From contig NZ_CAJZAR010000101.1 of NCBI RefSeq assembly GCF_914484835.1, positions 186,001 through 250,000 of the forward strand: a DNA stretch of 64,000 nucleotides, written 5' to 3'. The translations under genes and the position numbers were made by a program. Below the pieces are notes generated by a model. The model did no database searches, was not told the DNA's origin, and saw only the letters and a list, made by a program, of their open reading frames with translations. This stretch comes from Paraburkholderia tropica. Its GTDB lineage: Bacteria > Pseudomonadota > Gammaproteobacteria > Burkholderiales > Burkholderiaceae. Positions 25,976-35,455 of the stretch are shown in pieces; the first letter of the stretch is position 1, and every line of letters begins with the position of its first letter.

Positions 25976-26491
25976 CTAATCCGTCAGTTGCCCGGTTATC
26001 GGCGCATAGAAATGGACGCCTTCGGGCGCATTCCCGGCAAGCGGCACACGGCTTTGCGGCCATACCGCGAGCCATCGAGATTCGGGAAACTTCTCCAGTG
26101 CAACGGCTTGCATGGCCAGCGGTTTCAGGCCCATCTGGATCAGCGCCTCGGGGCCGCTCGCACTCAGCACGAGGAGTTCGTCGGCCTTGACCTCGGGCGC
26201 AAGACCGATATCGCTATAGAGATTGCGGTGCCAGTCGGTAATGTGCTGCTGCCATTTGGCGAAATTGCCGCCGCCTTTCTGGCGATATTCCTCGCCCGTC
26301 AACACATCGAGACTATCGACCGTGTGAACCGCGAGATAAACCGGGCAACCCGCGCTGATCGCCTTGAAGCGCTGCGATGTGTGAAAGCCCGTTACGGAAA
26401 TCAACGCGGGCAATTTTTCGAGGCTATAAAAGTCGTTCCATTCAGCTTCGCTATGGGGATCGGCGAAACTGCATTCGACGGTGTAGATCAT
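25976..26491 (-). CDS. Small dimeric alpha/beta-barrel-like protein (DUF/EthD-like)
   Basis: This 171-residue protein begins MIYTVECSFADPHSEAEWNDFYSLEKLPALISV and has two ferredoxin-like halves by eye, as in EthD or DUF4286-type alpha/beta-barrel enzymes. I choose ATG 26491 because AAGGA lies seven bases before it; ATGs at 26506 and 26539 have no such site. Function unknown. It is first in a short operon with the tautomerase and the decayed hydrolase, divergent from a LysR gene 165 bases away. Confidence 0.7.
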   Translation of the reverse strand: MIYTVECSFADPHSEAEWNDFYSLEKLPALISVTGFHTSQRFKAISAGCPVYLAVHTVDSLDVLTGEEYRQKGGGNFAKWQQHITDWHRNLYSDIGLAPEVKADELLVLSASGPEALIQMGLKPLAMQAVALEKFPESRWLAVWPQSRVPLAGNAPEGVHFYAPITGQLTD

Positions 26492-26656
26492 TGGATTGTC
26501 CTTCATGACGGATAAACGCATTTCGCATTCGGATGGCACTCATTGCGTTGATGTAATGGTAATCTCCAATTTTCGGCACCGATAACGATATAAAGTCAGC
26601 CTTCAGTGACATTCACTCAAGCTGGCGTCAAACTGGCCTTGATCGGAGAGCTTCCA
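26492..26656. promoter_or_regulatory. Divergent promoter region, tautomerase operon / LysR
   Basis: 165 bases separate two divergent genes and are AT-richer than their surroundings (26555-26600). This is where the LysR protein encoded at 26657 would be expected to bind; I cannot pick a convincing T-N11-A site with certainty. Confidence 0.45.
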
Positions 26657-27550
26657 GTGCGTCGCAAGATTCCCAGCAATTCCGCGCTGCTCGCGTTCGA
26701 GGCGGCGGCTCGGCATGGCAGCTTCGCCCGCGCCGCCGAGGAACTGTCACTGACCGAGGGCGCCATCAGCCGCCAGATCGGGCGGCTCGAAACGTTCCTG
26801 GGCGTGACGCTGTTCAAACGCGTCGGTAATCGCGTGCGTCTCGCACCCAATGGCATGCGCTACGCGGAGCAGGTGCGCGAGACTCTGGATCGGCTGGAAC
26901 GCGACAGCCTGTATCTGATGGGACAGCCTCTTGAGGGCGCGAGCATCGATATCGCGGCCATTCCCACTTTCGCCACGCGTTGGCTCATTCCGCGCCTGAA
27001 GCATTTTCAGCGGCGGCATCCGAATGTGACCGTGCATATCGCCGAGCGCATGGAGCCTTTTCTGCTGGCCGGCAGCGGTTTCGACGCCGCGATTCATTTC
27101 GAGCATCCGGCGTGGGCCGGGATGCATCGGCATCATTTGCTGGAGGAAGTGCTGGTGCCCGTTTGCAGCCCCGCGCTGCTAGCGGAGGCTGGCGCCGATG
27201 CGTCGCTCGATGACTTGCCGCGCCTTCATCGGCGGCAAAATCCCGACGCGTGGCAGATCTACGCGCAAGAGACGGGCATCGCGTTGAGCAATTCGGCCGT
27301 TGGCGCGCGCTACGACCTGCATGCCATGCTGATCGAGGCGGCGCTCGCGGGCCTCGGCGTGGCGCTGGTGCCGCGTCTTTATGTCGGCGCGGAGCTTGAG
27401 CAAGGGCGTCTGGTCACGCCCTGGCCCGACGGGAAAGGTGTGGCGAAAAACTTTTGCCTCGTGCTGCCCGAGCCGATCGAATCGAGTGAAGGACCGATCC
27501 AGGCATTCGCGCAATGGCTGCTCGAAGAAGCACGCGGCTCGGCGAACTAA
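26657..27550 (+). CDS. LysR-family regulator, GcvA-like
   Basis: This 297-residue regulator has an N-terminal winged helix (ALLAFEAAARHGSFARAAEELSLTEGAISRQIGRLE; positions ~9-44) and a LysR effector domain. I start at GTG 26657, preceded by GGAGAG; an earlier GTG at 26606 lacks a good site and adds a non-conserved extension. It is divergent from the tautomerase operon, which it probably controls. The GcvA-like branch often governs small accessory enzymes. Confidence 0.88.
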   Translation: MRRKIPSNSALLAFEAAARHGSFARAAEELSLTEGAISRQIGRLETFLGVTLFKRVGNRVRLAPNGMRYAEQVRETLDRLERDSLYLMGQPLEGASIDIAAIPTFATRWLIPRLKHFQRRHPNVTVHIAERMEPFLLAGSGFDAAIHFEHPAWAGMHRHHLLEEVLVPVCSPALLAEAGADASLDDLPRLHRRQNPDAWQIYAQETGIALSNSAVGARYDLHAMLIEAALAGLGVALVPRLYVGAELEQGRLVTPWPDGKGVAKNFCLVLPEPIESSEGPIQAFAQWLLEEARGSAN

Positions 27551-27573
27551 AGCCGGTTTAATTCCGCGCAGTT

Positions 27574-28776
27574 TCAATCGGATTGATCATTGGATAATCG
27601 GGCGATCAACGGAACCAGCAAAACCGCGACGATCGCCATGGCCGCAGCCACATAACCGATCTGGCCAATCCCCAGCTTTTCAATCGTCATGCCGCCGATG
27701 ATCGCGCCCAGTCCAATACCGGCATTCGCCATCGACACATTGAGCGTGCCGGCCAGCGCCTGCGAATGCGCGGCGGCCCGCATCACGCGCACCTGACAAA
27801 TCGGATAAAGCGCGGTGTTCGCGAGTCCCCAGACGCCGAGTGCAATCGCGAGTCCGAACGCGTTGCCGACCGCCAGCGTCGTCGCCGCCATGCCGACCGC
27901 GAGCACCGCCGACGCAATCAGCGTCGCGCGCAGCGGATGCGTTCCGACCAGGTGTCCGCCGAGCCAATTGCCCGCGAGCCCCACTACGCCGAAGCCCATC
28001 AGCCACCAGCCCACGGCGTCGGTGGGAATATGCGCGAGCCGTTCGAGCAGATCGGCGAGATAGGTGTACGACGTGAACATCGCCGTGAACACGACCACGG
28101 ACAGCACGAGATTACCAAGAAACATCGGATTCCTGAGAATCTGCATCTGATGACCGAGTTCTAGCCGCGCGGGCTTGTGAAGAACGGGCATGACGAGCAG
28201 CAGAAGCAGCGCCATCGCCAGCGAAAGCGCGGCGAGTATCCAGAACGTGCCGCGCCAGCCCACCGCGTTGCCCACGAGCGTGCCGACCGGAATGCCGAAC
28301 ACCATGGCGGCGGCAATGCCCATATAAACGTTCGACACCGCCCTGCCGCTGCGCTCGGGTCCGGCGAGCTGCGCCGCCGTCTCGCTCGACGTGCCCCAGA
28401 ACACCGGCAGCGCGAGCGCGGGCAGCACGCGGCCAATGGCGACGATCCAGACGTTCGACGCCATCGCCACGAGCGCATTCGAAAACGCAAAAAGAAACAG
28501 CAGCGCGACGAATAGTTTTTTACGGTCGACATGCGAAACCAGCCCGGTCAAAAGAGGGCCGAATGACATGACCGTAAAGGCGAATAGCGTGACCAGCCGG
28601 CCAGCACTGGCGATCGACATGCCGAGATCGCGCGCCATACTGGGCAGCAAACCCACAATAATGAATTCCGTGGTGACGATCACGAAAGCGGAAATAGCGA
28701 GCAGCAGCACAGCCAGCGCGCCATTGGCCGGCGTGGTCGGATAACCGGCCGATGCAGCACGGGACGTAGACGACAC
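27574..28776 (-). CDS. MFS transporter, DHA1-type drug/sugar efflux
   Basis: This 400-residue protein has 12 predicted membrane segments and the antiporter region GIPVGTLVGNAVGWRGTFW. It resembles AraJ/SotB-type efflux proteins. GTG 28776 is favoured over ATG 28788 because GGAGG lies exactly five bases before the GTG and overlaps the upstream ATG. It is divergent from the LysR at 28883 and convergent with the one ending at 27550. The substrate cannot be inferred. Confidence 0.88.
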   Translation of the reverse strand: MSSTSRAASAGYPTTPANGALAVLLLAISAFVIVTTEFIIVGLLPSMARDLGMSIASAGRLVTLFAFTVMSFGPLLTGLVSHVDRKKLFVALLFLFAFSNALVAMASNVWIVAIGRVLPALALPVFWGTSSETAAQLAGPERSGRAVSNVYMGIAAAMVFGIPVGTLVGNAVGWRGTFWILAALSLAMALLLLLVMPVLHKPARLELGHQMQILRNPMFLGNLVLSVVVFTAMFTSYTYLADLLERLAHIPTDAVGWWLMGFGVVGLAGNWLGGHLVGTHPLRATLIASAVLAVGMAATTLAVGNAFGLAIALGVWGLANTALYPICQVRVMRAAAHSQALAGTLNVSMANAGIGLGAIIGGMTIEKLGIGQIGYVAAAMAIVAVLLVPLIARLSNDQSD

Positions 28777-28882
28777 GAGAACCTCCATTTCAAGGCCTCG
28801 AAATCTATCATTGACGCTTCAGAAAGTCGTGCGGCATTATTTCAAGCCATTGTTTCCATTCAGTCCAGAATAAGGGGCCATT

Positions 28883-29788
28883 TTGCTCCCATCCGAGCGC
28901 CTGAAAGGCATTGAGGCTTTTGTCGCCGCCGCCGAACTCGGCAGTTTCACCGCCGCTGCGGAGCGCCTGAATCTCACGACATCGGCGATCAGCAAATCCG
29001 TGGCTCGCCTGGAGTCGCGGCTCGACTGCAAGTTGTTCGAACGCACCACGCGCCGCCTGGCGCTGACCGACGAAGGCAGCGCGTTCTACGCGACCTGTTC
29101 GAGCGTGCTCAAGGAACTGGCCGACGCCGAAGCCGTTCTCGCGGCGCACGGTTCGGAGCCGATCGGACGCTTACGCGTCGATCTGCCCGTCGCCTTTGGC
29201 CGCTCGCGCGTGATGCCGCTGTTGCTGCGCTACGCGGAGCAGCACCCTGCCGTCACGCCGCGCGTGAGCTTCACCGATCGTTTCGTCGACGTGCTTGAAG
29301 AAAGCATCGACGTGGCGGTGCGTATCGGCATCGTGCAGAGTTGGCCCGATGGTCTCGCGCGGCGTCATCTCGGCACGGAGCGGCTGATCTTTTGCGCGTC
29401 GCCTTCGTATTTGAAGCGTCGCGGCGTGCCGCGCGATATCCACGCGTTGATGAAACTCGACCGCGTGTTATATGGCCGCGCCGATGGCGGCACGTCGCCG
29501 TGGCGCTTTGCCGAAGGCACGAATGTCGAGCTACGCGACGCGCCTGAACGGCTCGTGCTCGGCAGCGCGGAGGCGCAGGTCGAGGCGGTGAAATCGGGTT
29601 TCGGCGTAGCGCAACTGGCTACATGGTTGATACGGCGTGAGCTGGACAGCGGCGAACTGGTCGAGATGCTGCCCGACCAGGCCACCGAGGGTTTGCCGCT
29701 GCATCTCGTCTGGCCGACGAGCCGGCAACTCATTCCGAAAGTGGACGCCCTGTTGAGTCTTCTGACACGCGAATTGCGTATCGACTAA
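28883..29788 (+). CDS. LysR-family regulator, CrgA-like
   Basis: This 301-residue protein has the winged-helix signature (GIEAFVAAAELGSFTAAAERLNLTTSAISKSVARLE; ~9-43) and an effector domain in the CrgA/DsdC group. It starts with TTG, preceded by AAGGGG. Divergent orientation and a 106-base gap suggest it controls the MFS gene at 27574-28776, a standard repressor/efflux pairing. No other target is nearby. Confidence 0.87.
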   Translation: MLPSERLKGIEAFVAAAELGSFTAAAERLNLTTSAISKSVARLESRLDCKLFERTTRRLALTDEGSAFYATCSSVLKELADAEAVLAAHGSEPIGRLRVDLPVAFGRSRVMPLLLRYAEQHPAVTPRVSFTDRFVDVLEESIDVAVRIGIVQSWPDGLARRHLGTERLIFCASPSYLKRRGVPRDIHALMKLDRVLYGRADGGTSPWRFAEGTNVELRDAPERLVLGSAEAQVEAVKSGFGVAQLATWLIRRELDSGELVEMLPDQATEGLPLHLVWPTSRQLIPKVDALLSLLTRELRID

Positions 29789-29834
29789 AGCGGGCGTCCA
29801 GCAAAGCGAACAGGCAAAACGCTGCAAACGCGGC

Positions 29835-31391
29835 TTACGCGCGCGCGAGTTGAAACACCGACACCGCCTCGCGCATGCGCTGCGACTGCGCTTCGAGCGC
29901 GCCCGCCGCAGCGGCCGCTTCTTCGACCAGCGCCGCATTCTGCTGCGTCACCTGATCCATCTGGCTCACCGCGTGGCCGACCTGCTCGATGCCGTCGCTC
30001 TGCTCGGACGTGGCCGTCGTGATTTCGCCCATCAGCGTCGCGACGTTGCGCACCGCGCCGACGATCTCGCCCATCGTGCTGCCGGCCTGCGTCACGAGCG
30101 CGTTACCGCTCTCCACTCGCTCGATCGACTGGCTGATCAGTTCCTTGATATCGCGCGCCGCGCCCGCGCTACGCTGCGCGAGCGTACGCACCTCGCCCGC
30201 GACCACGGCGAAGCCGCGCCCTTGTTCGCCCGCGCGCGCCGATTCGACCGCTGCATTCAGCGCGAGAATATTCGTTTGAAACGCGATGCTGTCGATCATG
30301 CCGGTAATTTCAGCAATCTTTTTGGAGCTTGCGCTGATCTCCGCCATCGTGCGCACGGCGCGATCGACCACGTCGCCGCCCTGCTGCGCGAGATCGGCTG
30401 CGCCGCCCGCGAGCGAGCTGGCTTCGCGCGCGTGTTCGGCGTTCTGGCGCACCGTCGACGTCAGTTGCTCCATGCTCGCCGCCGTTTCTTCGAGCGAGGC
30501 CGATTGTTCTTCGGTGCGGCTCGACAGATCGAGATTGCCCGCCGCGATTTCGCGCGCGGCGGTATGGATCGCTTCGCAGCTGTCGCGCACGCCGGACACC
30601 GTCTGCGTGAGGCCCGACTTCATGCGCTGCATCGCCGCGAACAGCAGGCCGATTTCGTTGCCGCTCGCGGGCGGCACATGCACCGTGAGATCGTTAGAAG
30701 CGATGCGGTCGAGCACGTTCGCGGCGAGCGCGAGCGGTTGCGAGACCACGCGGCGCAGCGCGAAATGCGTCGCCACGATCAGCGCCAGCGCGAGGCTCAC
30801 GCCCAGCACGACCATGCCGACGATCCATTGATACTGCGTGTTGGCGCTCGCGAGTCCCGATTCGGAAAGCTGATTCGCGAGTTGCTGGAATTTTTCGACG
30901 TTCGTCGAATAAGCCGCGCCCGAAGACGTGATCGCGCTGTCGTTGAGCGTGGCGTAAGCGGAGGTGTCGCCGTTCGCGAGCGCGTCGCGTGCGCGAGCCA
31001 GACTCGACGCGAGCTGCCCCGACGAATCGACGAGACTCGCCTTGAGCGCGGCATCCATGCCTTCGAACGGCGCGGCCTTTTCGAACGCCTGCGTCTCGCT
31101 TGCCGAAAGATCGAGCGTGCGTTGCGCGCTCTTGAGCGCAGCATCGCGCCCGGCGGTATCGTTGCGCTCCTTGAGTGCGGTGTAGGCGCGCATCAGCGCC
31201 GAGCGCGTGCGCGCGGTGTCCTTGTAAGCGTCGTTGACGAGAATGGTCTGACGCGCCATTTCGCGCAGCGACTGGGTATTGCCATTCGCGCTATGGAGCG
31301 CGGTGATGCCCATCAGCCCGCCCAGCAGAATCATTGTCGAGAAAATGGCGAGGACAGCCAGCAGGCTGGCCCGTACGGTTACATTGCGCAT
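29835..31391 (-). CDS. Methyl-accepting chemotaxis protein (4HB-type)
   Basis: This 518-residue chemoreceptor has an N-terminal membrane helix (residues 8-30), a periplasmic four-helix bundle, a second helix near 190-210, a HAMP domain and a cytoplasmic signalling hairpin. The conserved tip reads EIVGAV-less but has the core [26 protein letters not shown]-like stretch near 370. It ends in FQLARA, without the methyltransferase-tethering pentapeptide. It stands alone between convergent and divergent neighbours; ligand unknown. Confidence 0.93.
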   Translation of the reverse strand: [518 protein letters not shown]

Positions 31392-31535
31392 GCTGCTGGT
31401 GCCGGCGGAAGCCGATTAGTCGTTGAGATACTTGCGATAACGGCAATAATCTCGCCCTGCTTTAGAGGCTAATTAAAAAGTCTTTTCGTCAGATCTTTAA
31501 AGCGAATTGACGCCCTGAAACGGTGCGTAAAACCA

Positions 31536-31574
31536 TAAAAAAAGCGGCGCCACGCATCGCGCGGCGCCGCTTTT
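31536..31574 (-). terminator. Rho-independent terminator of the dehydrogenase operon
   Basis: AAAAGCGGCGCC (31540-31551) pairs perfectly with GGCGCCGCTTTT (31563-31574). On the minus strand the stem is followed by a run of seven T. It lies 18 bases beyond the stop codon of the cytochrome gene. Confidence 0.85.
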
Positions 31575-31591
31575 CGCGGAATGCTCAACCG

Positions 31592-32905
31592 TCACTCGTG
31601 ATGCATCGCGCTACGCACTTTCGCAACCTGCCCTGCGTCCACCGCGCCCGCGTGATTCGACCAGCCGCCGCGCACGAAAGTCGCCAATGCGGCCACTTCG
31701 TCGTCGTTCAAGCGGTAGGCGAAGCCCGGCATCGGCAGCACCGAAGGCGCCTTCGCCGTCGAAGGCGTTTGCGCGCCCGCGAGAATCACGTTGACGAGAC
31801 CGGTCGGGTCCGCCGCGTTCACGACCGTCGCGCCGTCGATATGCGGGAACACGCGCGGCGCGCCCTGCCCGTTGACGGAGTGACACGCGCTGCAATTGTC
31901 GAGATACAGACGCTCGCCGAGCGTGAGATTCTGCGCCGCCGTCAGCTTCGCCACCGTCGAACTCGCGCCGCTCGGTGCCGCGGCTTCAGACGTGCCCGAA
32001 ACCGAAAGCGTCTTCAGATACGCGGCAATCGCGTTGAGATCGGCGTCGCTCAGATGCGAGGTGCTGTTGTAGACCACCGAGGTCATCTCGCCCGCCACCG
32101 CAGCCTGGCTGTTACGGCCCGTCTGCAGATAATCGACGATGTCCTGCTGGCTCCAGCGCGACATGCCACGCAGCGCGGGCACGTTCCAGCCGTTGAGCTT
32201 GCCGCCCGCGAGGAACAGCGCGTCGCTGCTGTCGAGCGCCTTCTCGTTCATCGCAAAGCCCCGCGGCGTGTGGCAGCTTCCGCAATGGCCGAGGCTCTCC
32301 ACCAGATACGCGCCGCGGCGCACCTGTTCGCTCGCGCCGTCCGGGCCGCTGAACGGCTTGTCCGACGTGAACGCCCAGTTCCACAGCGCCATGCCCCAGC
32401 GCTGGTTGAACGGGAAGCTCAGCGACGTCACCGGCGCGGCATCGTCGCTCGGCGCGACGCCCTGCATGAAGTACGTGTAGAGCGCGTGGATATCGGCGTC
32501 CGAGATCTTCGCGTACGACGGATACGGCATCGCCGGATACAGATGCGAGCCGTCGGCGCGAATGCCCTTGCGCACGGCGGCGCCGAACTGCGCCTCGGTG
32601 TAGTTGCCGATCCCGCTCTGCTTGCTCGGCGTGATGTTGGTCGAATAGATCGTGCCGATATTGCTCACGATCGCCAGCCCGCCCGTATACGGCTTGCGGC
32701 CCACCGCGCTATGACACGCCATGCAGTCGCCCGCACGCGCCAGATATTCGCCCTGCTTGATGAGCGCGGCCTGCGGATTTTGCGCGTTCTGCGTGGCCGC
32801 GCCGGTTTGCGCCAATGCGGAATCAGCGGCAAACGATGCGCCGAGCGCCACGGCCGTCACGAGCGCCGCGGACGTAAAGGTCTTGAGGAAATTCATGACG
32901 ATCAT
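31592..32905 (-). CDS. Triheme cytochrome c subunit of membrane dehydrogenase
   Basis: This 437-residue periplasmic cytochrome has a signal peptide (FLKTFTSAALVTAVALGASFAADSALAQ is the relevant region, residues ~5-32). Three CxxCH heme sites are visible: CMACH near 60, CGSCH near 207 and CSACH near 337. It matches the beta/cytochrome subunit of FAD-dependent glucose, gluconate, sorbitol or alcohol dehydrogenase complexes and passes electrons to the quinone pool. ATG 32905 overlaps the GMC subunit stop (ATGA); ATG 32896 is an alternative. The much longer upstream frame is a shadow. Confidence 0.92.
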   Translation of the reverse strand: MIVMNFLKTFTSAALVTAVALGASFAADSALAQTGAATQNAQNPQAALIKQGEYLARAGDCMACHSAVGRKPYTGGLAIVSNIGTIYSTNITPSKQSGIGNYTEAQFGAAVRKGIRADGSHLYPAMPYPSYAKISDADIHALYTYFMQGVAPSDDAAPVTSLSFPFNQRWGMALWNWAFTSDKPFSGPDGASEQVRRGAYLVESLGHCGSCHTPRGFAMNEKALDSSDALFLAGGKLNGWNVPALRGMSRWSQQDIVDYLQTGRNSQAAVAGEMTSVVYNSTSHLSDADLNAIAAYLKTLSVSGTSEAAAPSGASSTVAKLTAAQNLTLGERLYLDNCSACHSVNGQGAPRVFPHIDGATVVNAADPTGLVNVILAGAQTPSTAKAPSVLPMPGFAYRLNDDEVAALATFVRGGWSNHAGAVDAGQVAKVRSAMHHE

Positions 32906-34671
32906 GCCTGCACGAGAGGACCGGGGTTCTTGAGGTACTGTTCCTTGATCGCGCGAGCGGCGAACAGCGTGATCGCGCCGATGGTCGCGGTCGGATTGGC
33001 CTGGAAATTCTGCGGAAACGCATTGCCGCCCGGCACGAACACGTTGTGCACGTCCCAGCTTTGCAGATAGCGGTTCAGCGCGCTCGTTTCCGGCGAATCG
33101 CCCATCACCGCGCCGCCGACGTTGTGCGTCGACACATACTTGGTGATGTCCCAGTGCGAGTCCATCGAGAGGAAGCTTTCCGAATAGCTGTCCGGCTTCA
33201 GTTCCTTCGTGACGTCGAGCACGATCTTGCGCAGATACTGCTGCAGCTTCAGTTCGTTCTGTTTCCAGTCGAACGTGATGCGCAGCAGCGGCTGCCCCCA
33301 CGGGTCCTTGTAGTTCGGGTCCAGATCGACGTAATGATCGCGATACGACATGCAGCTCGTCGTGATGCTGATCTTCATCGAATGGCCGTACCAGTCCTGC
33401 ATGCCTTCCTTCCAGCCCTTGCCCCACGCGGGCGTGCCGTGCGGCAGCGCGGTGCCGATCGGCGCGCCGCTCGATTGCGAGCTGTGAATCTTCGCGCCGC
33501 CGAGAATGCCGAGCGACGGGCCGTCGAAATTACCCGGCGAGACGTCGTTGAACATCTGGCCGGTCGCGCCCGCCGTGGCGAACGGATTGAAATTCTTGTC
33601 CTTGAAGAACAGCGTTGCGCCGCCATTGCTCAGGAATGCATAGTTTCTGCCGACGGTGCCCTTGCCGCTCACCGGGTCATACGGCTTGCCGATGCCCGAG
33701 AGCAGCATCAGACGCACGTTGACGAACTGGAAGCCCGCCAGCACGACGATCTTCGCGGGCTGGAACACTTCGTTGCCGTGCGCGTCGGCGTAAGTCACGC
33801 CCTTCGCGGTCTTGCCGTCGGCGTGCATGTCCACGCGCAGCACGTTCGCGTTCACGCGGTACGAGAAGTTGTCCATGCGCTTGAGCGCGTCGAGCACCGC
33901 CGTCTGCGGCGAGGCCTTCGAGAAGTTCAGGCACGGATACTTGCTGCAATAGCCGCAGTAATTGCACGGCGCGATCTGGTTGCCGTACGGATTGGTCCAC
34001 GCGCGCGACACGTTCGCCGAAGGATTCGGGAACGGGTGATAGCCGAGCTTGCGTGCCGCGTCGGCGAACATCGTGTTGTTCAGCGTGTCTTCGAGCGCGG
34101 GCAGCGGCGCCGGATTCGAACGCGGACCTTCGAACGGATCGCCGCCCGGCACGATCTTGCCGCGCAGATTGCCGGTCTTCGCCGAGAGGCCGCAGACCTT
34201 GTCGAAGAAGTCGTAGTACGGCTCGATCTCGTCCCACGTGAAGGGGAAATCCTGCGGCTGCATGCCCTCTTCGAGCTGGCCTTTTTTGTAGGCCTGATCG
34301 GCGTAGGTCTTGAGCTTGAGGTCGGTCGGCGTCGGGCGGATCAGCACGCCGGTCCAGTGCAGACCCGAACCGCCCACGCCCGTGCCCGGCACGAAAGCGC
34401 CCCACTTGCGCGTGGGGAGCGCGGTGTCCTGCGCCGAATGGCGCACGGTGAGCGCGCCGTCGCGCGGCGCGACCATGATCTTGTTGCGCACGCCATAGGC
34501 GTATTGATCGGCCGGCTTCGGATACGCGAAGTCGGCATTCGTGCGGTCCTCGCCGCGTTCGAGCGCGCGCACTTTCAGGCCTGCCTGCGCGAGTTCGATG
34601 CTCATGAGCGAGCCGGCCCAGCCCAGTCCGACGACGACGACGTCGACTGCGTCATTGGTTATTTTTGCCAC
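32902..34671 (-). CDS. GMC-family FAD/3Fe-4S catalytic subunit (FAD-GDH/gluconate dehydrogenase-like)
   Basis: This 589-residue flavoprotein has the FAD fold VVGLGWAGS near residue 14 and GTGVGGSGLHW near 95. A cysteine cluster CNYCGYCSKYPC near 236-247 is of the kind that holds the 3Fe-4S centre in Burkholderia FAD-glucose dehydrogenase. A C-terminal GMC region (THNVGG...NPTATIGA) follows. The three-gene order of small subunit, catalytic subunit, cytochrome matches that enzyme. Sugar or sugar-acid specificity (glucose, gluconate, 2-ketogluconate) cannot be distinguished by eye. It is probably exported as a partner of the Tat-dependent small subunit, as no signal of its own is visible. Confidence 0.92.
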   Translation of the reverse strand: MAKITNDAVDVVVVGLGWAGSLMSIELAQAGLKVRALERGEDRTNADFAYPKPADQYAYGVRNKIMVAPRDGALTVRHSAQDTALPTRKWGAFVPGTGVGGSGLHWTGVLIRPTPTDLKLKTYADQAYKKGQLEEGMQPQDFPFTWDEIEPYYDFFDKVCGLSAKTGNLRGKIVPGGDPFEGPRSNPAPLPALEDTLNNTMFADAARKLGYHPFPNPSANVSRAWTNPYGNQIAPCNYCGYCSKYPCLNFSKASPQTAVLDALKRMDNFSYRVNANVLRVDMHADGKTAKGVTYADAHGNEVFQPAKIVVLAGFQFVNVRLMLLSGIGKPYDPVSGKGTVGRNYAFLSNGGATLFFKDKNFNPFATAGATGQMFNDVSPGNFDGPSLGILGGAKIHSSQSSGAPIGTALPHGTPAWGKGWKEGMQDWYGHSMKISITTSCMSYRDHYVDLDPNYKDPWGQPLLRITFDWKQNELKLQQYLRKIVLDVTKELKPDSYSESFLSMDSHWDITKYVSTHNVGGAVMGDSPETSALNRYLQSWDVHNVFVPGGNAFPQNFQANPTATIGAITLFAARAIKEQYLKNPGPLVQA

Positions 34672-34735
34672 GGTTTTCCTCGTTGATTCTGAATACGCGA
34701 TGTGTCGCGCGACGTAATGCGCGTCGGGTCTGCGC

Positions 34736-35455
34736 TCAAGCGCGAAGTCCGTTCAGGCTCACCGGCCCGAGCGGATATTTCACGTTGTGCTGCGAGACCC
34801 ATTCGAGGAAGCTCGCCCGGGCTCCGGGAAAACCAATGGCGATCCAGGCTTTCATGCCTTTATTGCCGCCGTACATCGGATCGGAGAGATAGCCGTTTTT
34901 CGAATCGGAGATCATTTCGCCGAAAAACTGGCTGGCCTTGAGCGCGCTTTCGCCGCCGTCGGCAAAGTGAATCTCGTTGTCTTGCAGCGCTTTCAGCACG
35001 ACGTCCTGAGTGGCGGCGTCGAGTGCGCTGAAACGCTTTTGATATTTCTGGCGGCAATACGCGTCGGTCAGCTTGATACCGCGCTGATAAATCTGCTGCG
35101 GCGTATACGGCAGCTGATAACCGAGTTCTTTCGGCGCCTGCGTATTGAACGGCCCTTGCAGATAAATCTCGTGGCCGAAATCGCCATGCATCTGCTGATC
35201 GATAAACACCGGCACATTGGTTTCGAGCGCGCCGGGACCGCGTCCGTCGGCGGGAATCAGCCGGTCGCAGGCCGCGAGCATGAACGCCCATTCATCGGCG
35301 GAAAAGAACACCGGGCGATAGGTTTTCAGATCCGGCGCGGCCATTTCGGCGGCTTCGGCGGCGCTCATGGTGTTGACGAACACGCCCATGGTCGGCAGCG
35401 CGAGCACGGCCGTCATGAGGAATTTACGTCTTGAGGTCGAAATGTCAGACAACAT
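34736..35455 (-). CDS. Small (gamma) subunit of FAD-dependent dehydrogenase, Tat-exported
   Basis: This 239-residue protein has a twin-arginine signal (TSRRKFLMTAVLALPTMGVF, residues 7-26) and the gluconate-2-dehydrogenase subunit 3 pattern (EWAFMLAACDRLIPADGRGPGA). It acts as a hitch-hiker chaperone exporting the catalytic subunit folded. ATG 35455 is chosen; the frame upstream contains no signal and covers a promoter area. It is first in the three-gene dehydrogenase operon, separated from the catalytic subunit by 64 bases. Confidence 0.9.
   Translation of the reverse strand: MLSDISTSRRKFLMTAVLALPTMGVFVNTMSAAEAAEMAAPDLKTYRPVFFSADEWAFMLAACDRLIPADGRGPGALETNVPVFIDQQMHGDFGHEIYLQGPFNTQAPKELGYQLPYTPQQIYQRGIKLTDAYCRQKYQKRFSALDAATQDVVLKALQDNEIHFADGGESALKASQFFGEMISDSKNGYLSDPMYGGNKGMKAWIAIGFPGARASFLEWVSQHNVKYPLGPVSLNGLRA

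Noticed and set aside
31523..33070. 515-codon plus-strand frame over the cytochrome subunit
   Set aside because: Shadow of the minus-strand cytochrome gene, whose three CxxCH sites and signal peptide are unmistakable.
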